From: Anaerolineae bacterium
Lineage (GTDB): Bacteria; Chloroflexota; Anaerolineae; UBA4142
Assembly (NCBI GenBank): GCA_027457205.1
Contig: DAIDTM010000253.1
Span: forward strand, 1-14,743
Length of the DNA stretch: 14,743 nucleotides
Direction of reading: 5' to 3'
Shown: positions 7,480-14,652 of the stretch, in pieces
How positions within the stretch are numbered: the first letter of the stretch is position 1
How the letters are laid out: every line of letters starts with the position of its first letter
The notes under the pieces: model-generated
The model's database searches: none
Seen by the model: only the letters and a program-made list of their open reading frames with translations
What the model was told of the DNA's origin: nothing
Position numbers and translations under genes: made by a program

Positions 7480-8565
7480 ATGCCTGAATACAATGGTCCG
7501 CTGCATGAAATGTCGCTCACGACGCCGACCAAGTATTGGAACGACTCGTGCTCGGTCGCCGAGCTGAACTATGCGATTGAACGCGGCGCGATCGGCGCGA
7601 CGAGCAATCCAGTGATCGTGCTGAACGTTCTCAAGAAGGAAATGCCGCTGTGGCAAGACCGCATCCATCAAGTGATCGACGAGCATCCCACCTGGTCGGA
7701 AATTCAAGTCGGCTGGCAAATCTATCAGGAACTGGCGGTCAACGGCGCAAAGCTGCTCCTGCCCGTCCACGAACGCGAGCAGCATCGTTTTGGTCGTCTC
7801 TCCATCCAGACCGATCCGGCGTTCTACCGCAACGGTGCGGCGATCCTGGAACAAGCGGAAAGATTTCACGCGCTCGCGCCGAATATGCAAGTCAAGATTC
7901 CAGCAACCCGCGCCGGCATCGGCATGGTGGAAGAGGCGACCTATCGCGGCATCAATTTGAACATCACGGTCAGCTTCACCGTCCCGCAAGCGCTTGCTGC
8001 CGCGGAAGCGGTCGAGCGCGGCTTGAAACGCCGCGAAGCCGAAGGCAAGGATATTTCCACCATGTCGCCGGTCGTCACGCTGATGGTGGGACGAACGGAC
8101 GATTGGCTGAAGGTGCTGGCTCAGCGCGACCACATCGACATTCCGCTCGAATATCTCGAATGGGCTGGCGTGGCATGTTTTAAGAAAGCGTACAGCATTT
8201 TCAAAGCGCGCGGCTATCGCGCGCGCTTGCTATCGGCGGCGTATCGCAATTTCCTGCATTGGACCGAATTCATCGGCGGCGATGTGTCGCTGACGCTGCC
8301 GCACGAGTGGCAGGTCAAATACAACGAGTCCGGCTACCGGATCATCGAACGGATGCAGGAGCCAGTCGCCGAAGAAATTCTCGAAGCGCTGGATCACAAG
8401 ATACCGGATTTTCGCCGCGCGTACAACGAGAACGGGATGACGGCAGACGAGTTCGATACGTTCGGCGCGACGGTACGCACGCTGCGTTCTTTCATCAGCG
8501 CGTGGCACGATTTCATCGCGGTGATTCGTGATTTCATGCTCCCCAACCCGGATCTCAAAAACTGA
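7480..8565 (+). CDS. Transaldolase-family protein in an inositol operon; possible 5-dehydro-2-deoxygluconate transaldolase/aldolase
   Basis: A 361-residue class I, Schiff-base, TIM-barrel enzyme of the transaldolase family. The lysine is Lys139 in QVKIPATRAGIGMVEEATYRGINLNITVSF, the counterpart of E. coli TalB Lys132 (motif spans 137-166). ND at 21-22 and TSNP at 41-44 match the TalB barrel Asp and TTNP motif. VGR (203-205) and YRN (255-257) keep the two phosphate-binding arginines as Arg205 and Arg256. By my alignment the TalB catalytic Glu96 is replaced by Gln110, as in fructose-6-phosphate aldolase, and TalB Phe178 by Met202. ATG 7480 is chosen over GTG 7468 because GGAGG (7470-7474) precedes it. 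The gene starts 33 bases after lacI and six before iolD, so it belongs to the operon. A general pentose-phosphate transaldolase is the simple alternative; its place in the operon argues for a dedicated step. Confidence 0.85.
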   Translation: MPEYNGPLHEMSLTTPTKYWNDSCSVAELNYAIERGAIGATSNPVIVLNVLKKEMPLWQDRIHQVIDEHPTWSEIQVGWQIYQELAVNGAKLLLPVHEREQHRFGRLSIQTDPAFYRNGAAILEQAERFHALAPNMQVKIPATRAGIGMVEEATYRGINLNITVSFTVPQALAAAEAVERGLKRREAEGKDISTMSPVVTLMVGRTDDWLKVLAQRDHIDIPLEYLEWAGVACFKKAYSIFKARGYRARLLSAAYRNFLHWTEFIGGDVSLTLPHEWQVKYNESGYRIIERMQEPVAEEILEALDHKIPDFRRAYNENGMTADEFDTFGATVRTLRSFISAWHDFIAVIRDFMLPNPDLKN

Positions 8566-8571
8566 GGAACT

Positions 8572-10434
8572 ATGAAAACCAAACGACTGACGATGGCGCA
8601 AGCCATCATCCTCTTTCTGAAGAACCAGTACGCCGAGCGTGACGGACGCGCGCAGCCGTTTTTTGCCGGCGTCTGGGGCATTTTTGGACACGGCAACGTC
8701 GCGGGCATCGGACAGGCGCTCCAGCAAAATCCGGATTTCCGCTATTACCTCGTTCGCAACGAGCAAGCCGCGGTGCACCTCGCCGCGGCGTTTGCCAAGA
8801 TGAACAATCGTCTGCGCGCATTCGCCTGCACCAGTTCGATCGGTCCGGGCGCGACGAATATGGTGACCGGCGCGGCGATGGCGACGATCAATCGACTGCC
8901 GGTCCTGCTGCTCCCCGGCGACATTTTCGCGCGGCGGAACGTTGCGCCGGTGTTGCAGCAACTCGAGCAGCCGTACTCGCAGGACATTTCGGTCAACGAC
9001 GCGTTCAAGCCGGTCTCGCGGTACTGGGATCGCCTCAACCGTCCGGAGCAAATCATCACCGCGCTGCCAGAAGCGCTGCGCGTGCTCACCTCGCCGGCGG
9101 ACACCGGCGCAGTGACGCTCGCGCTGCCGCAAGATGTGCAGGCGCAGGCGTACGATTACCCGGCGGCGCTGTTCGATGAGCGCGTGTGGCACATTCCGCG
9201 CGCCCGCCCCGATGCGGCGCAGGTGCGGCGCGCCGTGGAGATGGTCCGCGCCAGCAAACAGCCGCTGATCGTCGCGGGCGGCGGCGTGATGTACAGTGAA
9301 GCAAATGACGCGCTTCAAAAATTCGCCGAGCAGTGCGGCATCCCGGTCGGCGAGACGATGGCGGGCAAAGGCGCACTGCGGTACGATCACCCCCTGTCGC
9401 TCGGCGCGATCGGCGTGACCGGCACATTCGCCGCGAATATCCTGGCGCGCGAAGCCGATCTCGTCATCGGCATCGGTACGCGTTATTCCGATTTCACGAC
9501 CGCGAGCAAGACGGCATTTCAAAACCCCGCCGTGCGTTTCATCAATCTCAACGTCGCAGAATTCGACGCGCACAAACACGCCGGCGTGGCGCTCACCGGC
9601 GACGCGCGCGCGACGCTGGAAGAACTGAGCGCGGCGGTCGGCGATTATCACACCTCCGCTGAGTACACCGCGCGCGCCGCCGCGCTGAACCAGCAATGGG
9701 ACGCCGAGGTGAACCGCCTCTACAACCTCAAACACGGTCCGCCGATCAGCCAGGGACAAGTCATCGGCGCGATCAACGAAATCGCGCGACCGCAAGACGT
9801 CATCGTGAACGCGGCGGGCGCCGCGCCGGGCGATTTGCACAAACTGTGGCGCGCGCGCGACCCCAAAAGTTTCCACCTCGAATACGGCTATTCGACGATG
9901 GGTTATGAACTGGCTGCCGGCATCGGCGTGAAACTCGCCGCGCCCGAGCGCGAGGTCTATGTCCTCATCGGCGATGGCTCGTTCTTGATGATGCCGCAAG
10001 AAATCGTCACGGCGATTCAGGAGAACGTCAAACTCAACGTCGTGCTGGTTAACAATCACGGCTTTCAAAGCATCGGCGGACTATCGGCATCGCTAGGCAG
10101 CGGCGGCTTTGGCACGCGCTACAAATATCGCGACCCGGTCACCGGACAGTTGAGCGGCGAAAACCTGCCGGTCGATTTCGCCGCGATCGCGCGCGGACTG
10201 GGCGCGCACGTCATCGAGGCAAATGATTTGGCGGCGTTGCAAGCCGCGCTGGCAGACGCGCGCGCTCAAACGCGCACGACCGTTATCATCGTCGAGACCG
10301 ATCCCGAAGCGCGCGTGCCGGGCTATGAGTCATGGTGGGATGTCGCCGTCGCGGAAACATCGGAGATAGCAAGCGTCCAAGCGGCGCGCGCCGCGTACGA
10401 GGAAGGTCTAAAAAAGGAACGGTATTTCCTATGA
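8572..10434 (+). CDS. iolD: 3D-(3,5/4)-trihydroxycyclohexane-1,2-dione hydrolase
   Basis: A 620-residue thiamine-diphosphate enzyme that opens the ring of trihydroxycyclohexane-1,2-dione to 5-deoxy-D-glucuronate, the third step of inositol breakdown. The N-terminal half has FFAGVWGIFGHGNVAGIGQAL and the cofactor-activating Glu64 in RNEQAAVH. The central domain reads PLIVAGGGVMYSEA. The C-terminal domain has the ThDP motif starting GDGS (467-470) and ending NN (494-495). The segment HGFQSIGGLSASLGSGGFGTR is characteristic of IolD as opposed to acetolactate synthase. Length is a little below the usual 630-645. The start is the ATG at 8572, six bases after the previous stop, with a GAGGA site overlapping that stop. 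The stop overlaps a short ATGA-coupled frame described separately. Confidence 0.95.
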   Translation: MKTKRLTMAQAIILFLKNQYAERDGRAQPFFAGVWGIFGHGNVAGIGQALQQNPDFRYYLVRNEQAAVHLAAAFAKMNNRLRAFACTSSIGPGATNMVTGAAMATINRLPVLLLPGDIFARRNVAPVLQQLEQPYSQDISVNDAFKPVSRYWDRLNRPEQIITALPEALRVLTSPADTGAVTLALPQDVQAQAYDYPAALFDERVWHIPRARPDAAQVRRAVEMVRASKQPLIVAGGGVMYSEANDALQKFAEQCGIPVGETMAGKGALRYDHPLSLGAIGVTGTFAANILAREADLVIGIGTRYSDFTTASKTAFQNPAVRFINLNVAEFDAHKHAGVALTGDARATLEELSAAVGDYHTSAEYTARAAALNQQWDAEVNRLYNLKHGPPISQGQVIGAINEIARPQDVIVNAAGAAPGDLHKLWRARDPKSFHLEYGYSTMGYELAAGIGVKLAAPEREVYVLIGDGSFLMMPQEIVTAIQENVKLNVVLVNNHGFQSIGGLSASLGSGGFGTRYKYRDPVTGQLSGENLPVDFAAIARGLGAHVIEANDLAALQAALADARAQTRTTVIIVETDPEARVPGYESWWDVAVAETSEIASVQAARAAYEEGLKKERYFL

Positions 10435-10582
10435 CCATTGCCGATCACCTCGCCTACGGGATGTCCGGCGTCAAGCTCATCGCGGTCGCGGACATTGCGC
10501 GCTGACGCTCGACGAGGGACGCCCGGTGGCGTTGGGTGATTTTTTGTTCTACCAAGTCGATTGTCTTGCGGGAGGACAAACC
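10431..10582 (+). pseudogene. Possible relic of a Gfo/Idh/MocA (IolG-like) dehydrogenase
   Basis: A 24-codon frame starts with ATGA overlapping the iolD stop and ends at a TGA at 10503-10505. It reads HLAYGMSGVKLIAVADI near its end, which resembles the first helix and second strand of a Gfo/Idh Rossmann fold. One frame over, the next stretch reads ALTLDEGRPVALGDF, which resembles the last helix of the same family. The middle of such a gene (about 300 codons) is missing. The bases around 10499-10510 would be the deletion joint. The remaining bases supply the iolA ribosome site (GGGAGGA, 10570-10576). This rests on pattern recall only; it could instead be a noncoding spacer with a tiny coupled peptide. 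Confidence 0.35.
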
Positions 10583-12058
10583 ATGAATAGCGAAAATCTC
10601 AAGAACTATATCAACGGCGAGTGGCGCGTGTCAAGCGCAACCGACTATCTGGATGTCATCAACCCGGCGACGGCAGAGACGCTGGGCAGGACGCCGCTGT
10701 CGCCGGCGTCCGAGGTGGATGCTGCCGCGCAAGCCGCCGCCGCGGCATTCGATGGCTGGCGGCGCACGCCGCCGACCGAGCGGGTACAGTACCTGTTCAA
10801 ATTGAAGACCGCGCTCGAAGCGCACGCGGAGGAATTGGCGCGAACCATCACTGAAGAGAATGGCAAGACGCTCGGCGAGGCGCGCGGCGAATTGCAGCGC
10901 GCCATCGAAAACGTCGAGGTGGCGTGTAGCGTTCCCACGCTGATGCAAGGCGACGTCCTCGAGGACATTGCGGCAGGCATCGACGAGTTGATGATTCGCC
11001 AACCCGTCGGCGTGGGCGCGACGATTTGCCCGTTCAACTTTCCGGCGATGATCGCGTTCTGGTTCATGCCCTACGCGCTCGCGTGCGGCAACACCTACGT
11101 GCTCAAGCCATCGGAACGCACGCCGCTCACGCTGACGCGCATCGTGCAACTGATGGAGCAGGTTGGTTTCCCCAAGGGCGTGGTGAATCTCGTCCACGGC
11201 GGAGCGGAGACGGTGAACGCGATTCTCGATCATCCGCTGATCCGCGCCATCACGTTTGTCGGCTCCACGCCAGTGGCGCGCCACATCTACAGCCGCGCCG
11301 CGGCGAACGGCAAGCGCGTGCAGGCGCAGGGCGGCGCGAAAAATCCGATCGTCGTGCTGCCGGACGCCGATCTCGAAACCACGACGCGCATCGTCGCGGA
11401 CAGCGCGTTTGGCAGCGCGGGACAGCGCTGCCTCGCCGCGTCGCTGGCGATCACGGTGGGCGAGGCGCGTCACACGTTCACCGAAGCGATTGCCGACGCG
11501 GCAGCCAAACGCGTCGTCGGGTACGGTTTGAATGAGGGCGTCGAAATGGGACCGGTCATCAGCGCGCGCAGCAAAGACCGCATCGAAGGATTGATCGAGC
11601 GCGGCGCGCAGGAGGGCGTAGAGGTGCTAGTCGATGGACGGCGCGCCAACATCGCGGGTTATCCGCGCGGCTATTTCGTGCGTCCGACGATTCTGCGAAA
11701 CATTCCGACGGGCGGCGAAATCGCGCGCACCGAAATTTTCGGTCCCGTGCTCGGATTGATCCATGTGAACACCGTGGACGAGGCGATCCAGTTGGTCAAC
11801 GGCGGCGCGTACGGCAACATGGCATGTCTGTTCACGACCAGCGGCGCGGCGGCGCGCAAGTTTCGTTACGAAGCGCAAGCCGGCAACATCGGCATCAACA
11901 TCGGCGTTGCCGCGCCGATGGCGTTCTTCCCATTTAGCGGCTGGAAAGAGAGTTTCTTTGGCGCGCTGCATGGACAGGGCAAGCACGCCGTCGAATTCTT
12001 CACGCAGACCAAAGTCGTCATCGAACGATGGCCCAAGGAATGGTCAAGAAAATTCTAG
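10583..12058 (+). CDS. iolA: Malonate-semialdehyde / methylmalonate-semialdehyde dehydrogenase, CoA-acylating
   Basis: A 491-residue aldehyde dehydrogenase of the MmsA/IolA group, which converts malonate semialdehyde plus CoA and NAD to acetyl-CoA, CO2 and NADH. This is the last step of inositol catabolism. Features: FNFPAMIAFWFMPYALACGNT (starting at 151), LKPSERTP (174-181), nucleophile Cys283 in GSAGQRCLA, and EIFGPV in the C-terminal part. Ordinary aldehyde dehydrogenases have a general-base Glu in ELGGK; here it reads AQGGAKNP (Gln249), as expected for enzymes that hand the acyl group to CoA. Length matches the family. The frame is open further upstream to a GTG at 10526, but ATG 10583 has an ideal GGGAGGA six bases away and gives the normal N-terminus. 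Confidence 0.95.
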   Translation: MNSENLKNYINGEWRVSSATDYLDVINPATAETLGRTPLSPASEVDAAAQAAAAAFDGWRRTPPTERVQYLFKLKTALEAHAEELARTITEENGKTLGEARGELQRAIENVEVACSVPTLMQGDVLEDIAAGIDELMIRQPVGVGATICPFNFPAMIAFWFMPYALACGNTYVLKPSERTPLTLTRIVQLMEQVGFPKGVVNLVHGGAETVNAILDHPLIRAITFVGSTPVARHIYSRAAANGKRVQAQGGAKNPIVVLPDADLETTTRIVADSAFGSAGQRCLAASLAITVGEARHTFTEAIADAAAKRVVGYGLNEGVEMGPVISARSKDRIEGLIERGAQEGVEVLVDGRRANIAGYPRGYFVRPTILRNIPTGGEIARTEIFGPVLGLIHVNTVDEAIQLVNGGAYGNMACLFTTSGAAARKFRYEAQAGNIGINIGVAAPMAFFPFSGWKESFFGALHGQGKHAVEFFTQTKVVIERWPKEWSRKF

Positions 12059-12077
12059 GCGAATTGGAGAAGAGACG

Positions 12078-12974
12078 ATGATCCGGGTCGCCAACGCTCC
12101 ATGCTCCTGGGGCGTATTGGAATTTGGGCTGGCGGGTAAGACGGCGGGATACGCGCAGGTACTGGACGAAATGTGCGAGACCGGCTACACGGGAACGGAA
12201 CTGGGCGATTGGGGATTTATGCCGACCGACCCAGCGCAGCTCGAATCGGAATTGCAGGCGCGCGGACTCGCGCTGCTCGCCGCCTTTGTGCCGGTCGATC
12301 TCTCGAACGCGGCAAAGCACGCCGAAGGCGCGGCGGTCGCCGTGCGGACCGCGCGTTTGCTCGCGGCAGTCAACCCCAACGCGTTCATCGTCCTCGCCGA
12401 CGACAATGGAAAAAACCGGGTGCGTACCCAGAACGCTGGACGGATTCGTCCGGACATGGGATTGACCGAGACGCAATGGCAGACGTTTGTCGCCGGCGTG
12501 AATCGCGTGGCGCAAGCCGTGCGCGATCAAACTGGCTTGCGGATTGTCTTCCACCATCACTGCGCGGGTTTCGTCGAAACGCCGGACGAGATCGACAAAC
12601 TGTTGTCGTTCACCGATCCCCAAACGGTCGGCTTGTGTTTTGATACCGGGCACTATCGCCTAGGCGGCGGCGATCCGTTGAGCGGCTTGAGAAAACATGC
12701 CGAGCGCATCTGGCATGTGCATTTCAAAGACTATGACCCCGCCGTTGCCGCGCAAGCGCGCGCAAACCACTGGGACTATTTCGAATCGGTGCGGCGCGGC
12801 ATCTTTTGCGAACTGGGCAAAGGCGCGGTAGATTTTCCGGGCATCGTCGCTGGGCTGAACGAGTGCGGCTACGCGGGCTGGGTCGTAATCGAGCAGGATG
12901 TGCTGCCGGGAATGGGCAGCCCGAAAGCCAGCGCGCAGCGCAATCGTGAATATCTGCAGAGCATTGGCTTGTAA
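12078..12974 (+). CDS. iolE: myo-Inosose-2 dehydratase
   Basis: A 298-residue TIM-barrel protein of the xylose-isomerase-like / AP-endonuclease-2 superfamily. IolE removes water from 2-keto-myo-inositol (scyllo-inosose) to give the trihydroxycyclohexane-dione used by IolD. The N-terminal NAPCSWGVLEFG (6-17) and GYTGTELGDWGFMPTD (36-51) are typical of IolE. Likely metal or active-site residues are Glu167 in FHHHCAGFVE, Asp189 and His192 in CFDTGHY, His215 in WHVHFKDYD, and Glu272 in VVIEQD. Length matches the family. An in-frame upstream extension exists inside iolA, but ATG 12078 with GGAG nine bases upstream, 19 bases after iolA, is the sensible start. Confidence 0.93.
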   Translation: MIRVANAPCSWGVLEFGLAGKTAGYAQVLDEMCETGYTGTELGDWGFMPTDPAQLESELQARGLALLAAFVPVDLSNAAKHAEGAAVAVRTARLLAAVNPNAFIVLADDNGKNRVRTQNAGRIRPDMGLTETQWQTFVAGVNRVAQAVRDQTGLRIVFHHHCAGFVETPDEIDKLLSFTDPQTVGLCFDTGHYRLGGGDPLSGLRKHAERIWHVHFKDYDPAVAAQARANHWDYFESVRRGIFCELGKGAVDFPGIVAGLNECGYAGWVVIEQDVLPGMGSPKASAQRNREYLQSIGL

Positions 12975-13046
12975 ACCGACGCGCAGTAACGAGGGCGCTG
13001 AAATCTCTTGCCCGAGTCGCGGGACGTCCACACAACTCAGAACAGG

Positions 13047-13075
13047 TTGACAGAGAGTGGCTGCTAGGTTATACT
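13047..13075 (+). promoter_or_regulatory. Sigma70 promoter of the toxin-antitoxin pair
   Basis: A perfect TTGACA (13047-13052) is followed after 17 bases by TATACT (13070-13075). It lies in the 128-base spacer after iolE, and the predicted start at about 13082 leaves a leader of about 20 bases. The spacer upstream of it (12975-13046) shows no terminator, so read-through from iolE is also possible. Confidence 0.82.
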
Positions 13076-13099
13076 ATCTGTAGGAAGGATGGTATAACC
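13067..13099 (+). promoter_or_regulatory. Inverted repeat over the -10; probable antitoxin operator
   Basis: GGTTATAC (13067-13074) and GTATAACC (13092-13099) are perfect eight-base inverted arms, 17 bases apart. The first covers the -10 box. The second sits between the AGGAAGGA ribosome site and the ATG at 13103. This is a classical position for autorepression by an antitoxin or the toxin-antitoxin complex. Confidence 0.7.
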
Positions 13100-13102
13100 A
13101 AA

Positions 13103-13357
13103 ATGCAAAACGTGAAAACGGCGATTTCAATTCAAAAATCTCTCTTTGAGCAAGCGGAGCAGATCGCCCGCAAGATGAAGGTTTCGCGCAGCCATCTGTT
13201 CGCTCTCGCGCTGGAAGATTATATTCACCGTGAACAGAATCGGGAATTCCTTGCGAAGATCAACGCGGCTTACGCGGAGGAACCCGACGCGGCGGAAAAG
13301 ACCCTCCGCCGCAAGGCGCGCGGCGCGCATCGGCGCATGGTGAGGGGCGAATGGTGA
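13103..13357 (+). CDS. MazE-like ribbon-helix-helix antitoxin
   Basis: An 84-residue protein. Residues 4-42 (starting VKTAISIQKSLFEQAEQIA, then KMKVSRSHLFALALEDYI) form a beta strand and two helices of the ribbon-helix-helix DNA-binding fold. The charged tail, rich in Glu, Lys and Arg, would be the flexible toxin-binding part. It would neutralise the MazF-like toxin encoded next and, through the RHH domain, repress its own promoter. The ATG is preceded by AGGAAGGA with a long 13-base gap that holds one operator arm. The stop overlaps the toxin start. Confidence 0.85.
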   Translation: MQNVKTAISIQKSLFEQAEQIARKMKVSRSHLFALALEDYIHREQNREFLAKINAAYAEEPDAAEKTLRRKARGAHRRMVRGEW

Positions 13358-13707
13358 TCAATCAGGGCGACGTCTACTGGGTCGACCTGGCTGAACCATC
13401 AGGGTCTGAGCCGGGGTACAAGCATCCTCATGTAGTCATCCAGAACAACCTCTTTAATCGCAGTCGGATTCGAACGGTCGTCGTAGTGGCGCTGACTTCT
13501 AACCTCAACCGCGCCGACGCGCCGGGCAACGTCTTACTGGAAAAAGGCGCGGCGAACCTTCCCAAGCCAAGCGTGGTGAACGTTTCCCAAGTCTTTACGG
13601 TAGACAAATCGCAGCTGGACGAGTACATCGGGACGTTGCCCGCCAAACGTGTGCGCGAGATTTTGAATGGAATCAAATTGGTCATCGAACCGCGCGAAAC
13701 GGAATGA
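13351..13707 (+). CDS. MazF/PemK-family endoribonuclease toxin
   Basis: A 118-residue toxin of the MazF/PemK fold, expected to cut RNA at short sequence sites. Hallmarks are the N-terminal GDVYWVDLAEP (6-16), the strand HPHVVIQNN (25-33), TVVVVALTSNL (42-52) with Thr49, and PKPSVVNVSQVFTVDKSQL in the C-terminal half. It overlaps the antitoxin by seven bases (ATG 13351). A GTG at 13354, with GAGGGG six bases away, would give a four-base overlap and is an equally good start. The position of the catalytic Arg25 of B. subtilis MazF appears to be His25, preceded by Lys24. I cannot say from sequence whether that reduces activity. Confidence 0.88.
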   Translation: MVINQGDVYWVDLAEPSGSEPGYKHPHVVIQNNLFNRSRIRTVVVVALTSNLNRADAPGNVLLEKGAANLPKPSVVNVSQVFTVDKSQLDEYIGTLPAKRVREILNGIKLVIEPRETE

Positions 13708-13821
13708 CAAGGCGAATTTGCAAACACCCGCGCGCGCGGCTTTTGAGCATCGTGGCAGGCGATAGAGCATCAAGGTTGGATGGCGGCGCGACGCGTTGGC
13801 AGACAACCCCTGGAGGTCGAG
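13708..13821 (+). other. Spacer between toxin gene and iolB
   Basis: No gene is supported. CCGCGCGCGCGG (13728-13739) is a perfect 12-base palindrome followed by CTTTTG, at best a weak terminator for the toxin-antitoxin unit. No clear promoter is seen, so iolB is probably expressed by read-through. GGAGG at 13812-13816 is the iolB ribosome site. Confidence 0.4.
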
Positions 13822-14652
13822 TTGGAACACTTTTTCAAGTCCCGGCGCGGATCAGGCGTCTTGCTGGAGGTTAGCCCTAAGTCCGCCGGTTGGAACTATT
13901 TGAGTTTTCGAGTGGTGGCATTGAAGGCAGGCGAAACGTACCGCGCGTCGAGCGACGGCGAAGAAATTGCGCTCGTGCCGCTCGGCGGGCAAGCCACGGT
14001 GGACGTTTCCGGCGCGCGTTTCGAGGTCGCACGCGGCAACCTGTTTGCCGAATTGCCGCATGTGCTCTACGTTCCGCCGGGCAAGACGATCACCGTGACC
14101 GCCGCGCGCGATTTCGAGTTCGCCGCCGGCAGCGCGCCAGCGCAGGGTAAGTATCCGGCGCGCCTCTTCACGCCGGATGAGATGAAGCGCGAAGTGCGCG
14201 GCGGCGGCGCCGCGCGGCGGCAGGTGAATCACATCCTCGCGCATCCCATGCCGGCGGAGCGACTGATTCTGTACGAAGTCTATGTCCCCGGCGGAATGTG
14301 GTCGGGCTGGCCCCCTCACCGCCACGACGGCGGCGACTCGCCGTATCTGGAGGAAACGTACTATTATCGTTTCGATGCCGACGGTGGTTTTGGAATTCAG
14401 CGCAACTATCGCGACGAGACCGGTTTCGATGAATTGTTCACGGTGAAAGACGGCGATGTGGCTTTGGTGGCGCAGGGCTATCACCCGGGCGCCTGCGCGC
14501 CGGGCGCGAATATGTACTTTTTGAATTACCAAGCCGGCGATCTGCTCGACGCGGCGCGCGCGACGCCGCCCTACGACGACCCGATGCAGGTGTGGATCAA
14601 AAACGATTGGAACGGACGCGTGCTGCCGCTTCCGATGGGAGGAAAATCGTGA
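13822..14652 (+). CDS. iolB: 5-Deoxy-D-glucuronate isomerase
   Basis: A 276-residue bicupin enzyme that isomerises 5-deoxy-D-glucuronate, the IolD product, to 5-dehydro-2-deoxy-D-gluconate. The N-terminal GSGVLLEVSPKSAGWNYLSFRV (in two parts, 10-20 and 21-31) is typical of IolB. The C-terminal cupin has probable metal ligands His166 and His168 in PPHRHD, Glu178 in LEETYYYRF, and His221 in GYHPG. I start it at a TTG at 13822 because GGAGG sits five bases upstream and the protein then begins (M)EHFFKSRRGSG, in line with family N-termini. An ATG at 13780 adds 14 residues but has a poor ribosome site. It is separated from iolE by the toxin-antitoxin pair. Confidence 0.92.
   Translation: MEHFFKSRRGSGVLLEVSPKSAGWNYLSFRVVALKAGETYRASSDGEEIALVPLGGQATVDVSGARFEVARGNLFAELPHVLYVPPGKTITVTAARDFEFAAGSAPAQGKYPARLFTPDEMKREVRGGGAARRQVNHILAHPMPAERLILYEVYVPGGMWSGWPPHRHDGGDSPYLEETYYYRFDADGGFGIQRNYRDETGFDELFTVKDGDVALVAQGYHPGACAPGANMYFLNYQAGDLLDAARATPPYDDPMQVWIKNDWNGRVLPLPMGGKS

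Noticed and set aside
6706..8133. Long minus-strand open frame opposite lacI and tal
   Set aside because: It is antisense to two well-supported genes, with low-complexity Arg/Asp/His composition and no domain.
8230..10068. Long minus-strand open frame (612 codons) across tal and iolD
   Set aside because: It is an Arg/His/Asp-rich shadow typical of GC-rich codon bias opposite real genes, and iolD on the plus strand has full domain support.
8572..10434. iolD as acetolactate synthase (IlvB)
   Set aside because: The general ThDP fold is shared, but the N-terminal and HGFQSIGGLSAS segments and the iolA/B/E neighbours fit IolD.
13728..13739. CCGCGCGCGCGG palindrome plus CTTTTG as a rho-independent terminator
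   Set aside because: The stem would be only about four base pairs with a small loop, and the T run is interrupted. It is more likely simple GC-rich sequence.
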